This document shows, one piece after another, positions 20,172-29,936 of a DNA stretch of 64,000 bases. The stretch comes from Streptomyces sp. HUAS 15-9 (GTDB lineage: Bacteria > Actinomycetota > Actinomycetes > Streptomycetales > Streptomycetaceae), in contig NZ_CP106798.1 of the NCBI RefSeq assembly GCF_025642155.1, positions 2,232,001 to 2,296,000 of the forward strand. Direction: 5' to 3'. Numbering within the stretch: position 1 is the stretch's first letter; every line of letters starts with the position of its first letter. The position numbers were made by a program, and so were the translations under genes. The notes under the pieces were generated by a model. That model had not been told where the DNA came from, did no database searches, and saw only the letters and a program-made list of their open reading frames with translations.

Positions 20172-20828
20172 CCACCGTCAACGGCCAGCAAGAGGCACCA
20201 CGTAGCCGCACAGCGGCGCCAAGATGCCCGCGCCGCATGCGAATTGACCGGCCATCAGGCAATCGCCTCCGCCGACCCGGGTGCCCCGGCCGTACGCCGG
20301 GCTCTCGCGGGCCGCCGCGCCCCGCGCCCTTCAGGACGAAGGCGTCTCATGTCCGCAAGATCACGACAACCATGCGCACGACCGAATGCGGAAAGGTTGC
20401 GAAGGACGCCGGGGCGCCTTTCCCGGAAGTAACTCTGCGTAATACGCATGGAATACGAGTCCGGAGTTTCAGCCTCGGGTGCCCGTACCCACTGCAGCTG
20501 CCCAAGACCCCTCAGGTTGCCTGCAGCAATAGTTCGGCGTAATCACCAAAACCCCTGAGACGCCTGAACAGATCACGTCGCATCCTGCGGATTCTCAGAA
20601 TGCGGACAGGGCAAAACGGACTGAAATCCTGCTTTCCCTCCCACGCAGTACCGCTCTGCATTACCTCGTGTCATAACAAGAGCGTCACAGCCTTGGTCAA
20701 GCCCTCCTCCACGTTCCATACCCACGCTTAGAGTCACGGCCAGTCACCGCTCCATCGGGAGTTCGGTATCGGCGTGGCATCCGTCGTTTCCCATGAGGGA
20801 GCGGACATGCCCGCGGAAAGGATCGATT
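20172..20828. other. Long upstream region of the livJHMGF operon
   Basis: These 657 bp hold no frame I believe in; the short frames here have poor codon bias and no binding sites. From about 20380 the sequence is less GC-rich than its surroundings, as expected for regulatory DNA. TTGGTC (20693-20698) and CATACC (20717-20722), 18 bp apart, are a weak promoter candidate about 100 bp before livJ. No operator was recognised. Confidence 0.4.
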
Positions 20829-22052
20829 GTGCGACAGCGTTCTCTGGTGATTCTTACCTCCGTGCTGACCACCGGAGCTCTGGCCCTCACCGCTTGTGGC
20901 TCCCGTGGCGGGGACAGCAAGGGCGGCGACAGCGGCAACGTGACGGTCACGATCGGCGTCGACGCCCCCCTGACCGGCGCGAACTCCGCGACCGGCCTGG
21001 GCATCCAGTACGGCGCGCAGATCGCCGTCGACGACGCCAACAAGAACAAGACCGTCCCCGGCGTCACCTTCAAGATCAAGGCGCTGGACGACAAGGCGAT
21101 CCCGGCCACCGGCCAGCAGAACGCCACCCAGCTCGTCTCGGACAAGAGCGTGCTCGGCGTCGTCGGCCCGCTCAACTCCGGTGTGGCCACGCAGATGCAG
21201 CAGGTCTTCGCCACGGCCAACATGGTGCAGATCTCCCCGTCCAACACCGCCCCTGAGCTGACCCAGGGCAAGAACTGGCAGACCGACAAGTCCCGCCCGT
21301 TCAAGACGTACTTCCGCACCGCGACCACCGACGCCCTGCAGGGTGCCTACGCGGCGGACTACGCCTACAACGGCATCCACAAGAAGAAGGCCTTCGTCGT
21401 CGACGACAAGCAGACCTACGGCGCCGGTCTGGCCAAGATCTTCAAGGAGCAGTTCGCCAAGCAGGGCGGCAAGGTCGTCGGCACCGACCACGTCAACACC
21501 GGGGACCGTGACTTCTCCACCCTGGCCACCAAGATCAAGAACTCGGGTGCCGACCTGCTCTACTACGGCGGCCAGTACGACGAGTCCGAGGTGCTGACCA
21601 AGCAGCTCAAGGACGCGGGCGCCAAGATCCCGCTGTTCGGCGGCGACGGCATGTTCACCCCGACCTACATCAAGACCGCCGGCAAGTCGGCCGAGGGCGA
21701 CCTGGTGACGTCGATCGGTGTCCCGGTCGACACCCTGCCCGCGGCCAAGACGTTCGTGAACACCTACAAGGCCAAGAAGTACCCCGGTGACTACGGCACC
21801 TACGGCTCCTACGCCTACGACGCCACCACCGCGATCATCAAGGCCGTCGCCCAGGTCGTGAAGGACGGCAAGGTTCCGGACGACGCCCGCACCCAGATCG
21901 TCGACGCCGTCCAGAAGACCTCCTTCGACGGCATCTCCGGCAAGATCGCCTTCGACGAGTTCGGTGACACCACCAACAAGCAGCTGACCGTCTACCAGGT
22001 CACCAAGGGCGAGTGGAAGTCCGTCAAGAGCGGCGTCGCCAACCCGAAGTAA
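20829..22052 (+). CDS. livJ: Branched-chain amino acid ABC transporter, substrate-binding lipoprotein
   Basis: This is the extracytoplasmic receptor that captures leucine, isoleucine, valine or similar ligands. The 407-residue precursor starts at GTG 20829 with GAAAGGAT upstream. It has a lipoprotein signal ending LALTAC, with lipidated Cys23, and then the type I periplasmic-binding fold (ITIGVDAPLTGANS-like start, VVGPLNSGVATQMQQVF, FFRTATTDALQG-type segment, YYGGQYDESEV). It heads a co-directional set with livH, livM, livG and livF. A hairpin sits between livJ and livH, which would allow more receptor than transporter to be made. Substrate specificity within the family cannot be read from sequence. 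Confidence 0.93.
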   Translation: MRQRSLVILTSVLTTGALALTACGSRGGDSKGGDSGNVTVTIGVDAPLTGANSATGLGIQYGAQIAVDDANKNKTVPGVTFKIKALDDKAIPATGQQNATQLVSDKSVLGVVGPLNSGVATQMQQVFATANMVQISPSNTAPELTQGKNWQTDKSRPFKTYFRTATTDALQGAYAADYAYNGIHKKKAFVVDDKQTYGAGLAKIFKEQFAKQGGKVVGTDHVNTGDRDFSTLATKIKNSGADLLYYGGQYDESEVLTKQLKDAGAKIPLFGGDGMFTPTYIKTAGKSAEGDLVTSIGVPVDTLPAAKTFVNTYKAKKYPGDYGTYGSYAYDATTAIIKAVAQVVKDGKVPDDARTQIVDAVQKTSFDGISGKIAFDEFGDTTNKQLTVYQVTKGEWKSVKSGVANPK

Positions 22053-22078
22053 CCCAGCCGGACACTCCGCACCACCAG

Positions 22079-22113
22079 GGCCGCGCGGCACAGACCACCG
22101 TCACCGCGCGGCC
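22079..22113 (+). terminator. Intercistronic hairpin between livJ and livH (partial terminator or mRNA stabiliser)
   Basis: GGCCGCGCGG and CCGCGCGGCC form a perfect 10-bp stem with a 15-base loop in the 109-bp gap after livJ. Similar hairpins behind binding-protein genes raise receptor mRNA relative to permease mRNA. Confidence 0.6.
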
Positions 22114-22161
22114 CGCCTTCTACGCCCACCTTGACTCTCCCCACCACATGGAGGCCATGCG

Positions 22162-23100
<939 letters not shown>

Positions 23101-23105
23101 GCAGC

Positions 23106-24890
23106 ATGACCGACATCACCACCAAGGCCGCGACGGCCACGGCCGGACGCGGGCCCGTCCCGCTGCCCGCCGCCCTCGCCCGGCTGCTCATCGTCGTCGG
23201 TGCCGTGGGCACCATCGCCAGCACCTTCCTCAGCTGGACCTGGACGTCCGAGTTCCCCGGTGACCTGACCGTCTACGGCTACCCGGCGGGCCTGCAGATC
23301 CTCGCCCTCGTGGGCGGCGCCCTCACCCTGCTGTTCGGGCTCACCCTGTGGGACGTGAAGGGGCTGCGCTGGCTGAACCCGGCCAACGCCACCTCCCCCG
23401 TCCTGCTGACGGCCATGTCGGCGTTCGCGGTCTGCTGGTTCACCGGCATCGCCATCGCCGTCGACCTCGGCGGCCTGGTCAACCTCGACCCCGGCGCCTT
23501 CGTGGCGATGGCGGCCTCCGCGCTGTCCGTCCTCGGCGCCCTCGCTCTGCCCCACCCGGCTCCGGGCACCGGCTTCCGCGGCTACCTCAGCAAGCCGCAG
23601 CAGCCCCGCGCCGGCCGGCTGTCCCCGCTCGCCGAGCGCGGCATCACCACGGCGGGCATCGCGATCGCCCTGGTGACCTTCACGTACGGCATCGGCATCG
23701 ACAACGACGCGAGCGAGACCTTCATCGGCTTCCTGCTGCTCCTCGTCTTCGCCGCCTGGGGTCTGATCCACACCGGTCTCGTCGACCGCTTCGCGACGAT
23801 CTCGAACCAGCACAAGGGGTTCGCCTCGACGCTCGCCTTCGCCGCCGCCGTGATCTTCCCCTTCACCCAGAGCGACGACCACAACGCCAACGTCGGTGTG
23901 AACATCCTGATCTTCGCCACCGTCGCGCTCGGCCTGAACATCGTCGTCGGCCTCACCGGTCTGCTCGACCTCGGTTACGTCGCCTTCCTCGGCGTCGGCG
24001 CCTACGCGGCCGCCCTGGTCTCCGGCTCGGAGTACTCCCGGTTCGCCGGTGTGCACTTCCCGTTCTGGGCCGCCGCCCTCACCGGCATGGCCGCCTCGCT
24101 GGTCTTCGGTGTGCTGATCGGCGCTCCGACCCTGCGGCTGCGCGGCGACTACCTGGCCATCGTCACGCTCGGCTTCGGTGAGATCTTCCGTATCACCGTC
24201 AACAACCTCGACGGCGACTCCGGACCGAACATCACCCGCGGCCCCAACGGCATCACCCAGATCCCGGACCTGAACATCCTCGGGTTCAACCTGGGCGAGG
24301 CGCACGACATCGGCGGGTTCACCCTGGGCCGGTTCGCCAACTACCTGTTCCTGATGCTCATCGTCACGGCGATCGTCGTGCTCGTCTTCACCCGCGCCGC
24401 CGACTCCCGCATCGGCCGCTCCTGGATCGCCATCCGCGAGGACGAGACCGCCGCCACCGCCATGGGCATCAACGGCTTCCGCGTCAAGCTGATCGCCTTC
24501 GCCCTCGGCGCCTCCCTCGCGGGTCTCGCCGGCACCGTGATGGCACACGTCAACTTCAGCGTGAACCCGCAGCCGTACCAGTTCGCCGGCGCCGCCCCGC
24601 CCAACTCGGCCTTCCTGCTGGCCGCCGTCGTCCTCGGCGGTATGGGCACCGTCAGCGGCCCGCTGCTCGGCGCGAGCGTGCTCTACCTGGTCCCGGAGAA
24701 GCTCCAGTTCCTGCAGAACTACGAGCTGTTCGCCTTCGGTATCGCGCTGGTCCTGCTGATGCGCTTCCGGCCGGAGGGCATCATCGCCAACCGCCGCCGC
24801 CAGCTGGAGTTCCATGAGGCCGACCAGGTCGACCTGCCGGCGCAGAAGGCGCCGGCCGACGATCCGGCCGTCACCAAGGCAGGGGCGTAA
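23106..24890 (+). CDS. livM: Branched-chain amino acid ABC transporter permease LivM with long extra N-terminal membrane region
   Basis: A 594-residue permease. The conserved LivM core begins near residue 265 (ANVGVNILIFATVALGLNIV) and includes GLLDLGYVAFLGVGAYAAAL, TLRLRGDYLAIVTLGFGEI and the ATPase-contact loop with IREDETAATAMGINGFRVK. Upstream of this lies an additional region of about 260 residues with roughly six hydrophobic helices, including TIASTFLSWTWTSEFPG. The C-terminal tail is polar. Typical LivM proteins are 300-425 residues, so the extension is large. It is in frame without a break, and the ATG at 23106 sits 5 bp after livH. LivG follows within 6 bp. Confidence 0.93.
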   Translation: MTDITTKAATATAGRGPVPLPAALARLLIVVGAVGTIASTFLSWTWTSEFPGDLTVYGYPAGLQILALVGGALTLLFGLTLWDVKGLRWLNPANATSPVLLTAMSAFAVCWFTGIAIAVDLGGLVNLDPGAFVAMAASALSVLGALALPHPAPGTGFRGYLSKPQQPRAGRLSPLAERGITTAGIAIALVTFTYGIGIDNDASETFIGFLLLLVFAAWGLIHTGLVDRFATISNQHKGFASTLAFAAAVIFPFTQSDDHNANVGVNILIFATVALGLNIVVGLTGLLDLGYVAFLGVGAYAAALVSGSEYSRFAGVHFPFWAAALTGMAASLVFGVLIGAPTLRLRGDYLAIVTLGFGEIFRITVNNLDGDSGPNITRGPNGITQIPDLNILGFNLGEAHDIGGFTLGRFANYLFLMLIVTAIVVLVFTRAADSRIGRSWIAIREDETAATAMGINGFRVKLIAFALGASLAGLAGTVMAHVNFSVNPQPYQFAGAAPPNSAFLLAAVVLGGMGTVSGPLLGASVLYLVPEKLQFLQNYELFAFGIALVLLMRFRPEGIIANRRRQLEFHEADQVDLPAQKAPADDPAVTKAGA

Positions 24891-24896
24891 GGAACC

Positions 24897-25796
24897 ATGA
24901 CGACACCTGTACTCGAAGCCCGTGACGTCACGATGCGCTTCGGCGGTCTCACCGCCGTCCGGTCCGTCGACTTCACGGTCAACAGCGGCGAGATCGTCGG
25001 CCTCATCGGCCCGAACGGCGCCGGCAAGACCACCTTCTTCAACTGCCTGACCGGTCTGTACATCCCCACCGAGGGCACGGTCGCGTACCAGGGCAAGGTC
25101 CTGCCGCCCAAGCCGCACCTGGTGACGCAGGCGGGCATCGCCCGCACGTTCCAGAACATCCGGCTCTTCGCCAACATGACCGTCCTGGAGAACGTCCTCG
25201 TGGGCCGCCACACGCGGACCAAGGAAGGCCTGTGGTCCGCGCTGCTGCGCGGCCCCGGCTTCCGCAAGGCCGAGAAGGAGTCCGAGGCGAAGGCCATGGA
25301 ACTCCTGGAGTTCGTCGGCCTCGCCGCCAAGCGCGACCACCTCGCGCGCAACCTGCCCTACGGCGAGCAGCGCAAGCTGGAGATCGCCCGGGCACTGGCG
25401 AGCGAGCCCGGTCTGCTGCTGCTCGACGAGCCGACGGCCGGCATGAACCCGCAGGAGACCCGGACCACCGAGGAACTGGTCTTCGCCATCCGGGACAAGG
25501 GCATCGCCGTCCTCGTCATCGAGCACGACATGCGCTTCATCTTCAACCTGTGCGACCGCGTCGCCGTGCTCGTCCAGGGCGAGAAGCTCGTCGAGGGCAC
25601 CTCGGACGTCGTACAGGCCGACGAGCGCGTCGTCGCCGCCTATCTGGGCGAGCCCTTCGAGGGTGAACCCGGCCAGGCGGAGGCCGCCGAGGTCGAGGCC
25701 GCCGAGGCCGCCGCCGAGGCCGAGGAGGCCGCCGCCGACGAGTTCGCCGACGAGGCGGAGAGCACCACCGGCACCACCAAGGGAGAGGCCCAGTGA
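24897..25796 (+). CDS. livG: Branched-chain amino acid ABC transporter ATP-binding protein LivG
   Basis: A 299-residue ATPase with Walker A GPNGAGKTT (38-46), Q-loop, the LivG-specific GIARTFQNIRLFANMTVLEN region, signature NLPYGEQRKLEIARALA and Walker B GLLLLDEPTAG followed by IEHDM. The last 45 residues are an Ala/Glu-rich acidic tail (EAAEVEAAEAAAEAEEAAAD). LivG proteins of other bacteria lack this tail, and it probably forms a helix or coiled coil. The gene overlaps livF by four bases (GTGA), indicating translational coupling and equimolar synthesis. Confidence 0.95.
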   Translation: MTTPVLEARDVTMRFGGLTAVRSVDFTVNSGEIVGLIGPNGAGKTTFFNCLTGLYIPTEGTVAYQGKVLPPKPHLVTQAGIARTFQNIRLFANMTVLENVLVGRHTRTKEGLWSALLRGPGFRKAEKESEAKAMELLEFVGLAAKRDHLARNLPYGEQRKLEIARALASEPGLLLLDEPTAGMNPQETRTTEELVFAIRDKGIAVLVIEHDMRFIFNLCDRVAVLVQGEKLVEGTSDVVQADERVVAAYLGEPFEGEPGQAEAAEVEAAEAAAEAEEAAADEFADEAESTTGTTKGEAQ

Positions 25797-26509
25797 CCGC
25801 ACTGCTGGAGGTCGAGGACCTCAGGGTCGCCTACGGCAAGATCGAGGCCGTCAAGGGCATCTCGTTCAGCGTCGAGGCCGGCCAGGTCGTCACCCTCATC
25901 GGCACCAACGGCGCCGGCAAGACGACGACCCTGCGCACCCTGTCGGGTCTGCTCAAGCCCACGTCGGGCAGGATCGTCTTCGACGGGAAGCCGCTCACCA
26001 GCGTCCCGGCGCACAAGATCGTCGCGCTCGGACTGGCCCACTCCCCCGAGGGCCGGCACATCTTCCCGCGCCTGACGATCGCGGAGAACCTCCAGCTCGG
26101 CGCATTCCTGCGCAAGGACAAGGAGGGCATCGAGAAGGACATCCAGCGCGCCTACGACCTGTTCCCCATCCTCGGGGAGCGCAGGAAGCAGGCCGCCGGC
26201 ACCCTCTCGGGCGGTGAGCAGCAGATGCTGGCGATGGGCCGGGCCCTGATGTCCCAGCCGAAGCTGCTGATGCTCGACGAGCCGTCCATGGGGCTCTCCC
26301 CGATCATGATGCAGAAGATCATGGCGACCATCTCGGAGCTGAAGTCCCAGGGCACAACGATTCTGCTGGTCGAGCAGAACGCCCAGGCCGCCCTGTCGCT
26401 GGCCGACCAGGGCCACGTCATGGAGGTCGGCAACATCGTCCTGTCGGGCACCGGCCAGGACCTGCTGCACGACGAGTCCGTGCGCAAGGCCTACCTCGGC
26501 GAGGACTGA
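25793..26509 (+). CDS. livF: Branched-chain amino acid ABC transporter ATP-binding protein LivF
   Basis: A 238-residue ATPase with Walker A GTNGAGKTT (37-45), the LivF-type GLAHSPEGRHIFPRLTIAEN segment, signature TLSGGEQQMLAMGRALM and Walker B LLMLDEPSMGLSP followed by VEQN. Its start codon GTG overlaps the livG stop. It is the last gene of the importer operon, and a 17-bp perfect hairpin follows 8 bp after its stop codon. Together with LivG it would energise the LivH/LivM channel. Confidence 0.96.
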   Translation: MTALLEVEDLRVAYGKIEAVKGISFSVEAGQVVTLIGTNGAGKTTTLRTLSGLLKPTSGRIVFDGKPLTSVPAHKIVALGLAHSPEGRHIFPRLTIAENLQLGAFLRKDKEGIEKDIQRAYDLFPILGERRKQAAGTLSGGEQQMLAMGRALMSQPKLLMLDEPSMGLSPIMMQKIMATISELKSQGTTILLVEQNAQAALSLADQGHVMEVGNIVLSGTGQDLLHDESVRKAYLGED

Positions 26510-26517
26510 TCGCGTAC

Positions 26518-26560
26518 ACGCCGAGGCCCGCGCCCCTTCTCCGGGCGCGGGCCTCGGCGT
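26518..26560. terminator. Bidirectional terminator between livF and the ANTAR regulator
   Basis: A perfect 17-bp stem (ACGCCGAGGCCCGCGCC with its complement) encloses a nine-base loop, placed between two convergent genes. Confidence 0.9.
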
Positions 26561-26611
26561 ATGTCCCGGGTGGTGTAGTACGTCCCGGGCAGTGTCGTAT
26601 GTCCGGGCTGT

Positions 26612-27265
26612 TCAGCCCTTGCCTGCCTTCTTCTCCTCGCTGTCCGCGATGACGGCCTCGGCCACCTGCTGCATGGACATGCGGCGGTCCATGGAGGTCT
26701 TCTGGATCCACCGGAAGGCGGCCGGCTCGGTCAGCCCGTACTCGGTCTGGAGGATCGACTTCGCCCGGTCGACGAGCTTGCGGGTCTCCAGCCGCTGGGT
26801 GAGGTCGGCGACCTCCTGCTCCAGCTGCTTCAGCTCGGTGAAGCGGGAGACGGCCATCTCGATGGCCGGCACGACATCGCTCTTGCTGAACGGCTTCACC
26901 AGATAGGCCATGGCGCCGGCGTCACGGGCCCGCTCGACCAGGTCGCGCTGTGAGAAGGCGGTGAGCATGAGGACCGGTGCGATGGACTCCTCGGCGATCT
27001 TCTCCGCCGCCGAGATGCCGTCCAGCTTGGGCATCTTCACATCGAGGATGACCAGGTCCGGCTGGTGCTCACGGGCGAGCTCCACGGCCTGCTCGCCGTC
27101 ACCGGCCTCGCCGACGACGGTGTACCCCTCCTCCTCCAGCATCTCTTTGAGGTCGAGCCGGATCAGGGCCTCGTCCTCGGCGATGACGACTCGGGTCGTC
27201 AGCGGAGGCACGTGCGACTTGTCGTCGTCGGGCGCGTCTACGGGCTGGGGCGACTCGGGGGTCAC
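26612..27265 (-). CDS. ANTAR-domain response regulator (PdtaR-like)
   Basis: A 217-residue regulator with an N-terminal receiver domain: acidic pocket AEDEALIR, phosphoacceptor Asp75 in LVILDVKMP and Lys124 in YLVKPFSK. The C-terminal ANTAR RNA-binding domain (about 145-205) includes the hallmark LVDRAKSILQTEYGLTEPAAFRW in its helices. ANTAR regulators bind paired hairpins in nascent mRNA and prevent termination. The closest family I know is the mycobacterial PdtaR type. Its histidine kinase is not adjacent. The GTG start has GAGGAGCC upstream. It is convergent with livF and divergent from tRNA-Leu. Confidence 0.95.
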   Translation of the reverse strand: MTPESPQPVDAPDDDKSHVPPLTTRVVIAEDEALIRLDLKEMLEEEGYTVVGEAGDGEQAVELAREHQPDLVILDVKMPKLDGISAAEKIAEESIAPVLMLTAFSQRDLVERARDAGAMAYLVKPFSKSDVVPAIEMAVSRFTELKQLEQEVADLTQRLETRKLVDRAKSILQTEYGLTEPAAFRWIQKTSMDRRMSMQQVAEAVIADSEEKKAGKG

Positions 27266-27360
27266 GGGGGCTCCTCGTTCAGGGCGGAGGTACTGCTGAC
27301 AAGAGCCTACCTAGCTGCGCTTCTCATCGGTGACCCGGTAGACTCCTCCGGGGTCACCGA

Positions 27361-27444
27361 GCCGGGTTGGCGCAACTGGTTGACGCGGAGGTCTCAAACA
27401 CCTCTGTCCGCGAGGACGTGTGGGTTCGAATCCCATACCCGGCA
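27361..27444 (+). tRNA. tRNA-Leu (anticodon CAA)
   Basis: The acceptor arm GCCGGGT (27361-27367) pairs with ACCCGGC (27437-27443), with discriminator A at 27444. The anticodon stem GAGGT/ACCTC holds the loop CTCAAAC, anticodon CAA, reading UUG. There is a long class II variable arm, and a T-loop TTCGAAT in a 5-bp stem. The 3' CCA is not encoded. A possible -10 box TAGACT lies at 27339-27344, but no good -35 was seen. A U-tract terminator follows. This is not the bldA tRNA, whose anticodon is UAA. Confidence 0.96.
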
Positions 27445-27449
27445 CCCGT

Positions 27450-27487
27450 AAGCGGAGGATCACGTTACGCGTGATCCTCCGCTTTTT
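27450..27487 (+). terminator. Rho-independent terminator of tRNA-Leu
   Basis: AAGCGGAGGATCACG (27450-27464) pairs with CGTGATCCTCCGCTT (27470-27484), a 15-bp stem with a five-base loop, followed by a run of Ts (27483-27487). This canonical U-tract form is rare in this window. Confidence 0.92.
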
Positions 27488-27498
27488 GCCGCATATGG

Positions 27499-28935
27499 CT
27501 ACTTCGGGCTGTCGTCCTCGCCGATGTGGTGGACACGGACCATGTTGGTGGAGCCGGAGACGCCGGGCGGGGATCCGGCCGTGATGACCACGGTGTCGCC
27601 CTTCTGGCAGCGGCCGTACTTCAGGAGGAGTTCGTCCACCTGGTCGACCATCGCGTCCGTCGAGCCGACGTACGGGCCGAGGAAGGTCTCGACGCCCCAG
27701 GTGAGGCTGAGCTGCGAGCGGGTGGCCTGCTCCGGGGTGAAGGCCAGCAGCGGAATGGGCGAGCGGTAGCGGGACAGGCGGCGGGCGGTGTCGCCCGACT
27801 CGGTGAAGGCGACCAGGAAACTCGCGCTGAGGAAGTCGCCCATCTCGGCCGCGGCCCGGGCGACCGCGCCGCCCTGGGTACGGGGCTTGTTCCGCTCGGT
27901 CAGTGGAGAAAGGCCCTTGGCCAGGATGTCCTCCTCGGCCGCCTCGACGATACGGGCCATGGTGCGCACCGTCTCCACGGCGTACTTGCCGACGCTCGTC
28001 TCGCCGGACAGCATCACCGCGTCCGTGCCGTCGATGACCGCGTTGGCGACGTCGGAGGCCTCCGCGCGGGTCGGACGGGAGTTGTCGATCATGGAGTCGA
28101 GCATCTGCGTCGCCACGATGACCGGCTTGGCGTTGCGCTTGGCGAGCTTGATGGCGCGCTTCTGGACGATCGGGACCTGCTCCAGGGGCATCTCCACGCC
28201 CAGATCGCCGCGGGCCACCATGAGGCCGTCGAAGGCGGCGACGATGTCGTCGATCGCCTCGACCGCCTGCGGCTTCTCCACCTTGGCGATCACCGGGAGG
28301 CGGCGGCCCTCCTCGTCCATGATGCGGTGCACGTCCTCGACGTCCTTGCCGCTGCGGACGAAGGACAGCGCGATGACGTCGAAGCCGGTGCGCAGCGCCC
28401 AGCGGAGGTCGGCCTCGTCCTTGTCGGAGAGCGCCGGGACGGAGACGGCGACGCCGGGCAGGTTCAGGCCCTTGTGGTCGGAGACCATGCCGCCCTCGAC
28501 CACGACGGTGTGCACGCGCGGGCCGTCGACGGAGGTGACCTCGAGGCAGACCTTGCCGTCGTCGACGAGGACGCGCTCACCCGGAGTGACGTCGGCGGCG
28601 AGCCCGGAGTAGGTGGTGCCGCACTGGTCGCGGTCGCCCTCGGCGCCCGGCTCCACGGTGATGACGAAGGAGTCGCCGCGTTCAAGGAGTACGGGTCCTT
28701 CGGCGAATCGGCCGAGCCGGATCTTCGGACCCTGAAGGTCCGCGAGGACCCCGACGCTGCGGCCGGACTCGTCAGCCGCCTTTCGCACGCGCTGGTAACG
28801 CTCCTCGTGCTCGGCGTAGCTGCCGTGGCTGAGATTGAATCGGGCGACGTCCATTCCGGCCTCGACCAGCGCCTTGATCTGGTCGTACGAGTCGGTGGCG
28901 GGGCCCAGAGTACAAACGATCTTTGCTCGGCGCAT
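27499..28935 (-). CDS. pyk: Pyruvate kinase
   Basis: Converts phosphoenolpyruvate and ADP to pyruvate and ATP. The 478-residue protein opens MRRAKIVCTLGPAT and carries the expected motifs: FNLSHG, LADLQGPKIRLG, VIAKVEKPQAVEAID with the catalytic lysine, DGLMVARGDLGVEMP, VATQMLDSM and DAVMLSGETSVGKY. The C-terminal allosteric domain ends in GVSGSTNMVRVHHIGE. Length is normal for a bacterial type II enzyme. It is transcribed alone, starting 166 bp from the SIMPL gene and ending just before the tRNA terminator. Streptomycetes usually have two pyruvate kinases; which one this is cannot be decided from the window. Confidence 0.97.
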   Translation of the reverse strand: MRRAKIVCTLGPATDSYDQIKALVEAGMDVARFNLSHGSYAEHEERYQRVRKAADESGRSVGVLADLQGPKIRLGRFAEGPVLLERGDSFVITVEPGAEGDRDQCGTTYSGLAADVTPGERVLVDDGKVCLEVTSVDGPRVHTVVVEGGMVSDHKGLNLPGVAVSVPALSDKDEADLRWALRTGFDVIALSFVRSGKDVEDVHRIMDEEGRRLPVIAKVEKPQAVEAIDDIVAAFDGLMVARGDLGVEMPLEQVPIVQKRAIKLAKRNAKPVIVATQMLDSMIDNSRPTRAEASDVANAVIDGTDAVMLSGETSVGKYAVETVRTMARIVEAAEEDILAKGLSPLTERNKPRTQGGAVARAAAEMGDFLSASFLVAFTESGDTARRLSRYRSPIPLLAFTPEQATRSQLSLTWGVETFLGPYVGSTDAMVDQVDELLLKYGRCQKGDTVVITAGSPPGVSGSTNMVRVHHIGEDDSPK

Positions 28936-29099
28936 GATTCGAGCCTAGGGCTTACCCGTCGGTAGAGAATCCGCCGGGGATGACTACTCAACAACCTTTG
29001 CGTGAAGCCCTATTGACAAGTGTTGAACTGTGCGCACCGGCGCTCCGATGAGCATATGGAGCGCCGTGGCATTTTCGATCAGAGGCGTTCCGCTCTTTC

Positions 29100-29786
29100 T
29101 CACAGGCGCGGCGGTGTCATCGTGAAACGGGCGTTCACCTGGGCGTAGACGTGTTGGCATTGGGGTTCGAGGTCCAGGGGCGCCACCGTGTCCTCCGCCG
29201 CCGCGGCGAAGGCCACGGAGCGGGTCCGGCCGGCGGCCTGGGGAGCGTAGGGATCCGCCTTCTCCGCGCCGACGTCGGCGAGTTCCACCAGCGCGGCCAG
29301 TGTGGTGCCGAGCGCCTCCGCGTACTCCCGGGCACGCTGGACCGCCTCGCGCACCGCCTGCTGGCGGGCCTGACGGTGCACCGGCGAGTCGGGGCGCAGG
29401 GCCCACCAGGGGCCGTCGACCCGGGTCAGTTCCAAGTCGGCCAGGCGCGTGGTGAGTTCGCCGAGGGCGGTGAAGTCGGAGAGTTCCGCGGTGACGTGGA
29501 CGCGGCCGTGGTACGTGCGGACGCGCTCGCTCCGGCCGTGCGAGGACAGTTCCGGCGTGATGGAGAGGAAACCGGTCTCCAGGCGCTCCACGGCCTCGCC
29601 GTAGGACTTCACCAGGTCGAGGACGGCGGCGTTGCGGCGGGTGAGGTCGTCCAGGGCCGAACGCCGGTCGCGTCCGCGCGCGTTGACGGTGACCCCGATG
29701 CGGGCGATCTCGGGGTCGACTTCGAGATGGGCCTCGCCGCGGACGGCGATGCGGGGGGCGTCGGCGGTGCCGTACGGAGCGGTCAT
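29100..29786 (-). CDS. SIMPL-domain (DUF541) protein
   Basis: A 228-residue protein with the SIMPL/DUF541 pattern: IAVRGEAHLEVDPEIARIGVTV at the start, a central TYHGRVHVTAELSDF strand and a C-terminal helix AVREAVQRAREYAEALG. No clear signal peptide is present, unlike many family members. SIMPL proteins are widespread and their biochemical role is unclear. The ATG at 29786 is preferred because family proteins begin shortly before the IAVRGEA strand; upstream starts would add about 20 residues. It is divergent from the 5'-nucleotidase gene. A second SIMPL protein is encoded at 45582-46223. Confidence 0.85.
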   Translation of the reverse strand: MTAPYGTADAPRIAVRGEAHLEVDPEIARIGVTVNARGRDRRSALDDLTRRNAAVLDLVKSYGEAVERLETGFLSITPELSSHGRSERVRTYHGRVHVTAELSDFTALGELTTRLADLELTRVDGPWWALRPDSPVHRQARQQAVREAVQRAREYAEALGTTLAALVELADVGAEKADPYAPQAAGRTRSVAFAAAAEDTVAPLDLEPQCQHVYAQVNARFTMTPPRL

Positions 29787-29828
29787 ACGTACCACTCTGT
29801 CACGCATTACCTGTTTGGTGGCAACGGA

Positions 29829-29892
29829 GTTCACCGATGAGGTCACCAGATCGCAACCTCCCGGACCTGTTGTCGTCAGTCATGACCAGGTC
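29829..29892 (+). promoter_or_regulatory. Candidate regulatory repeats upstream of the 5'-nucleotidase gene
   Basis: GTTCACC (29829-29835) and GGTCACC (29841-29847) resemble PhoP (PHO box) units, but their 12-bp spacing differs from the usual 11. A separate inverted repeat, GACCTG (29864-29869) with CAGGTC (29887-29892), lies closer to the start. Phosphate control of secreted nucleotidases is known in streptomycetes; its operation here is inferred. Confidence 0.35.
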
Positions 29893-29936
29893 AGAATCTA
29901 CGCGCGTTGTTGACCGTTTCCCGAGGAGATCTGGGC

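Noticed and set aside
20255..20449. Small reverse-strand gene in the liv upstream region
   Set aside because: The 64-residue frame is arginine-rich, lacks a binding site and has no recognisable similarity.
27361..27444. bldA (tRNA-Leu UAA) or an integration site in the tRNA
   Set aside because: The anticodon is CAA. No integrase or duplicated tRNA end is found downstream; a normal terminator and pyruvate kinase follow.
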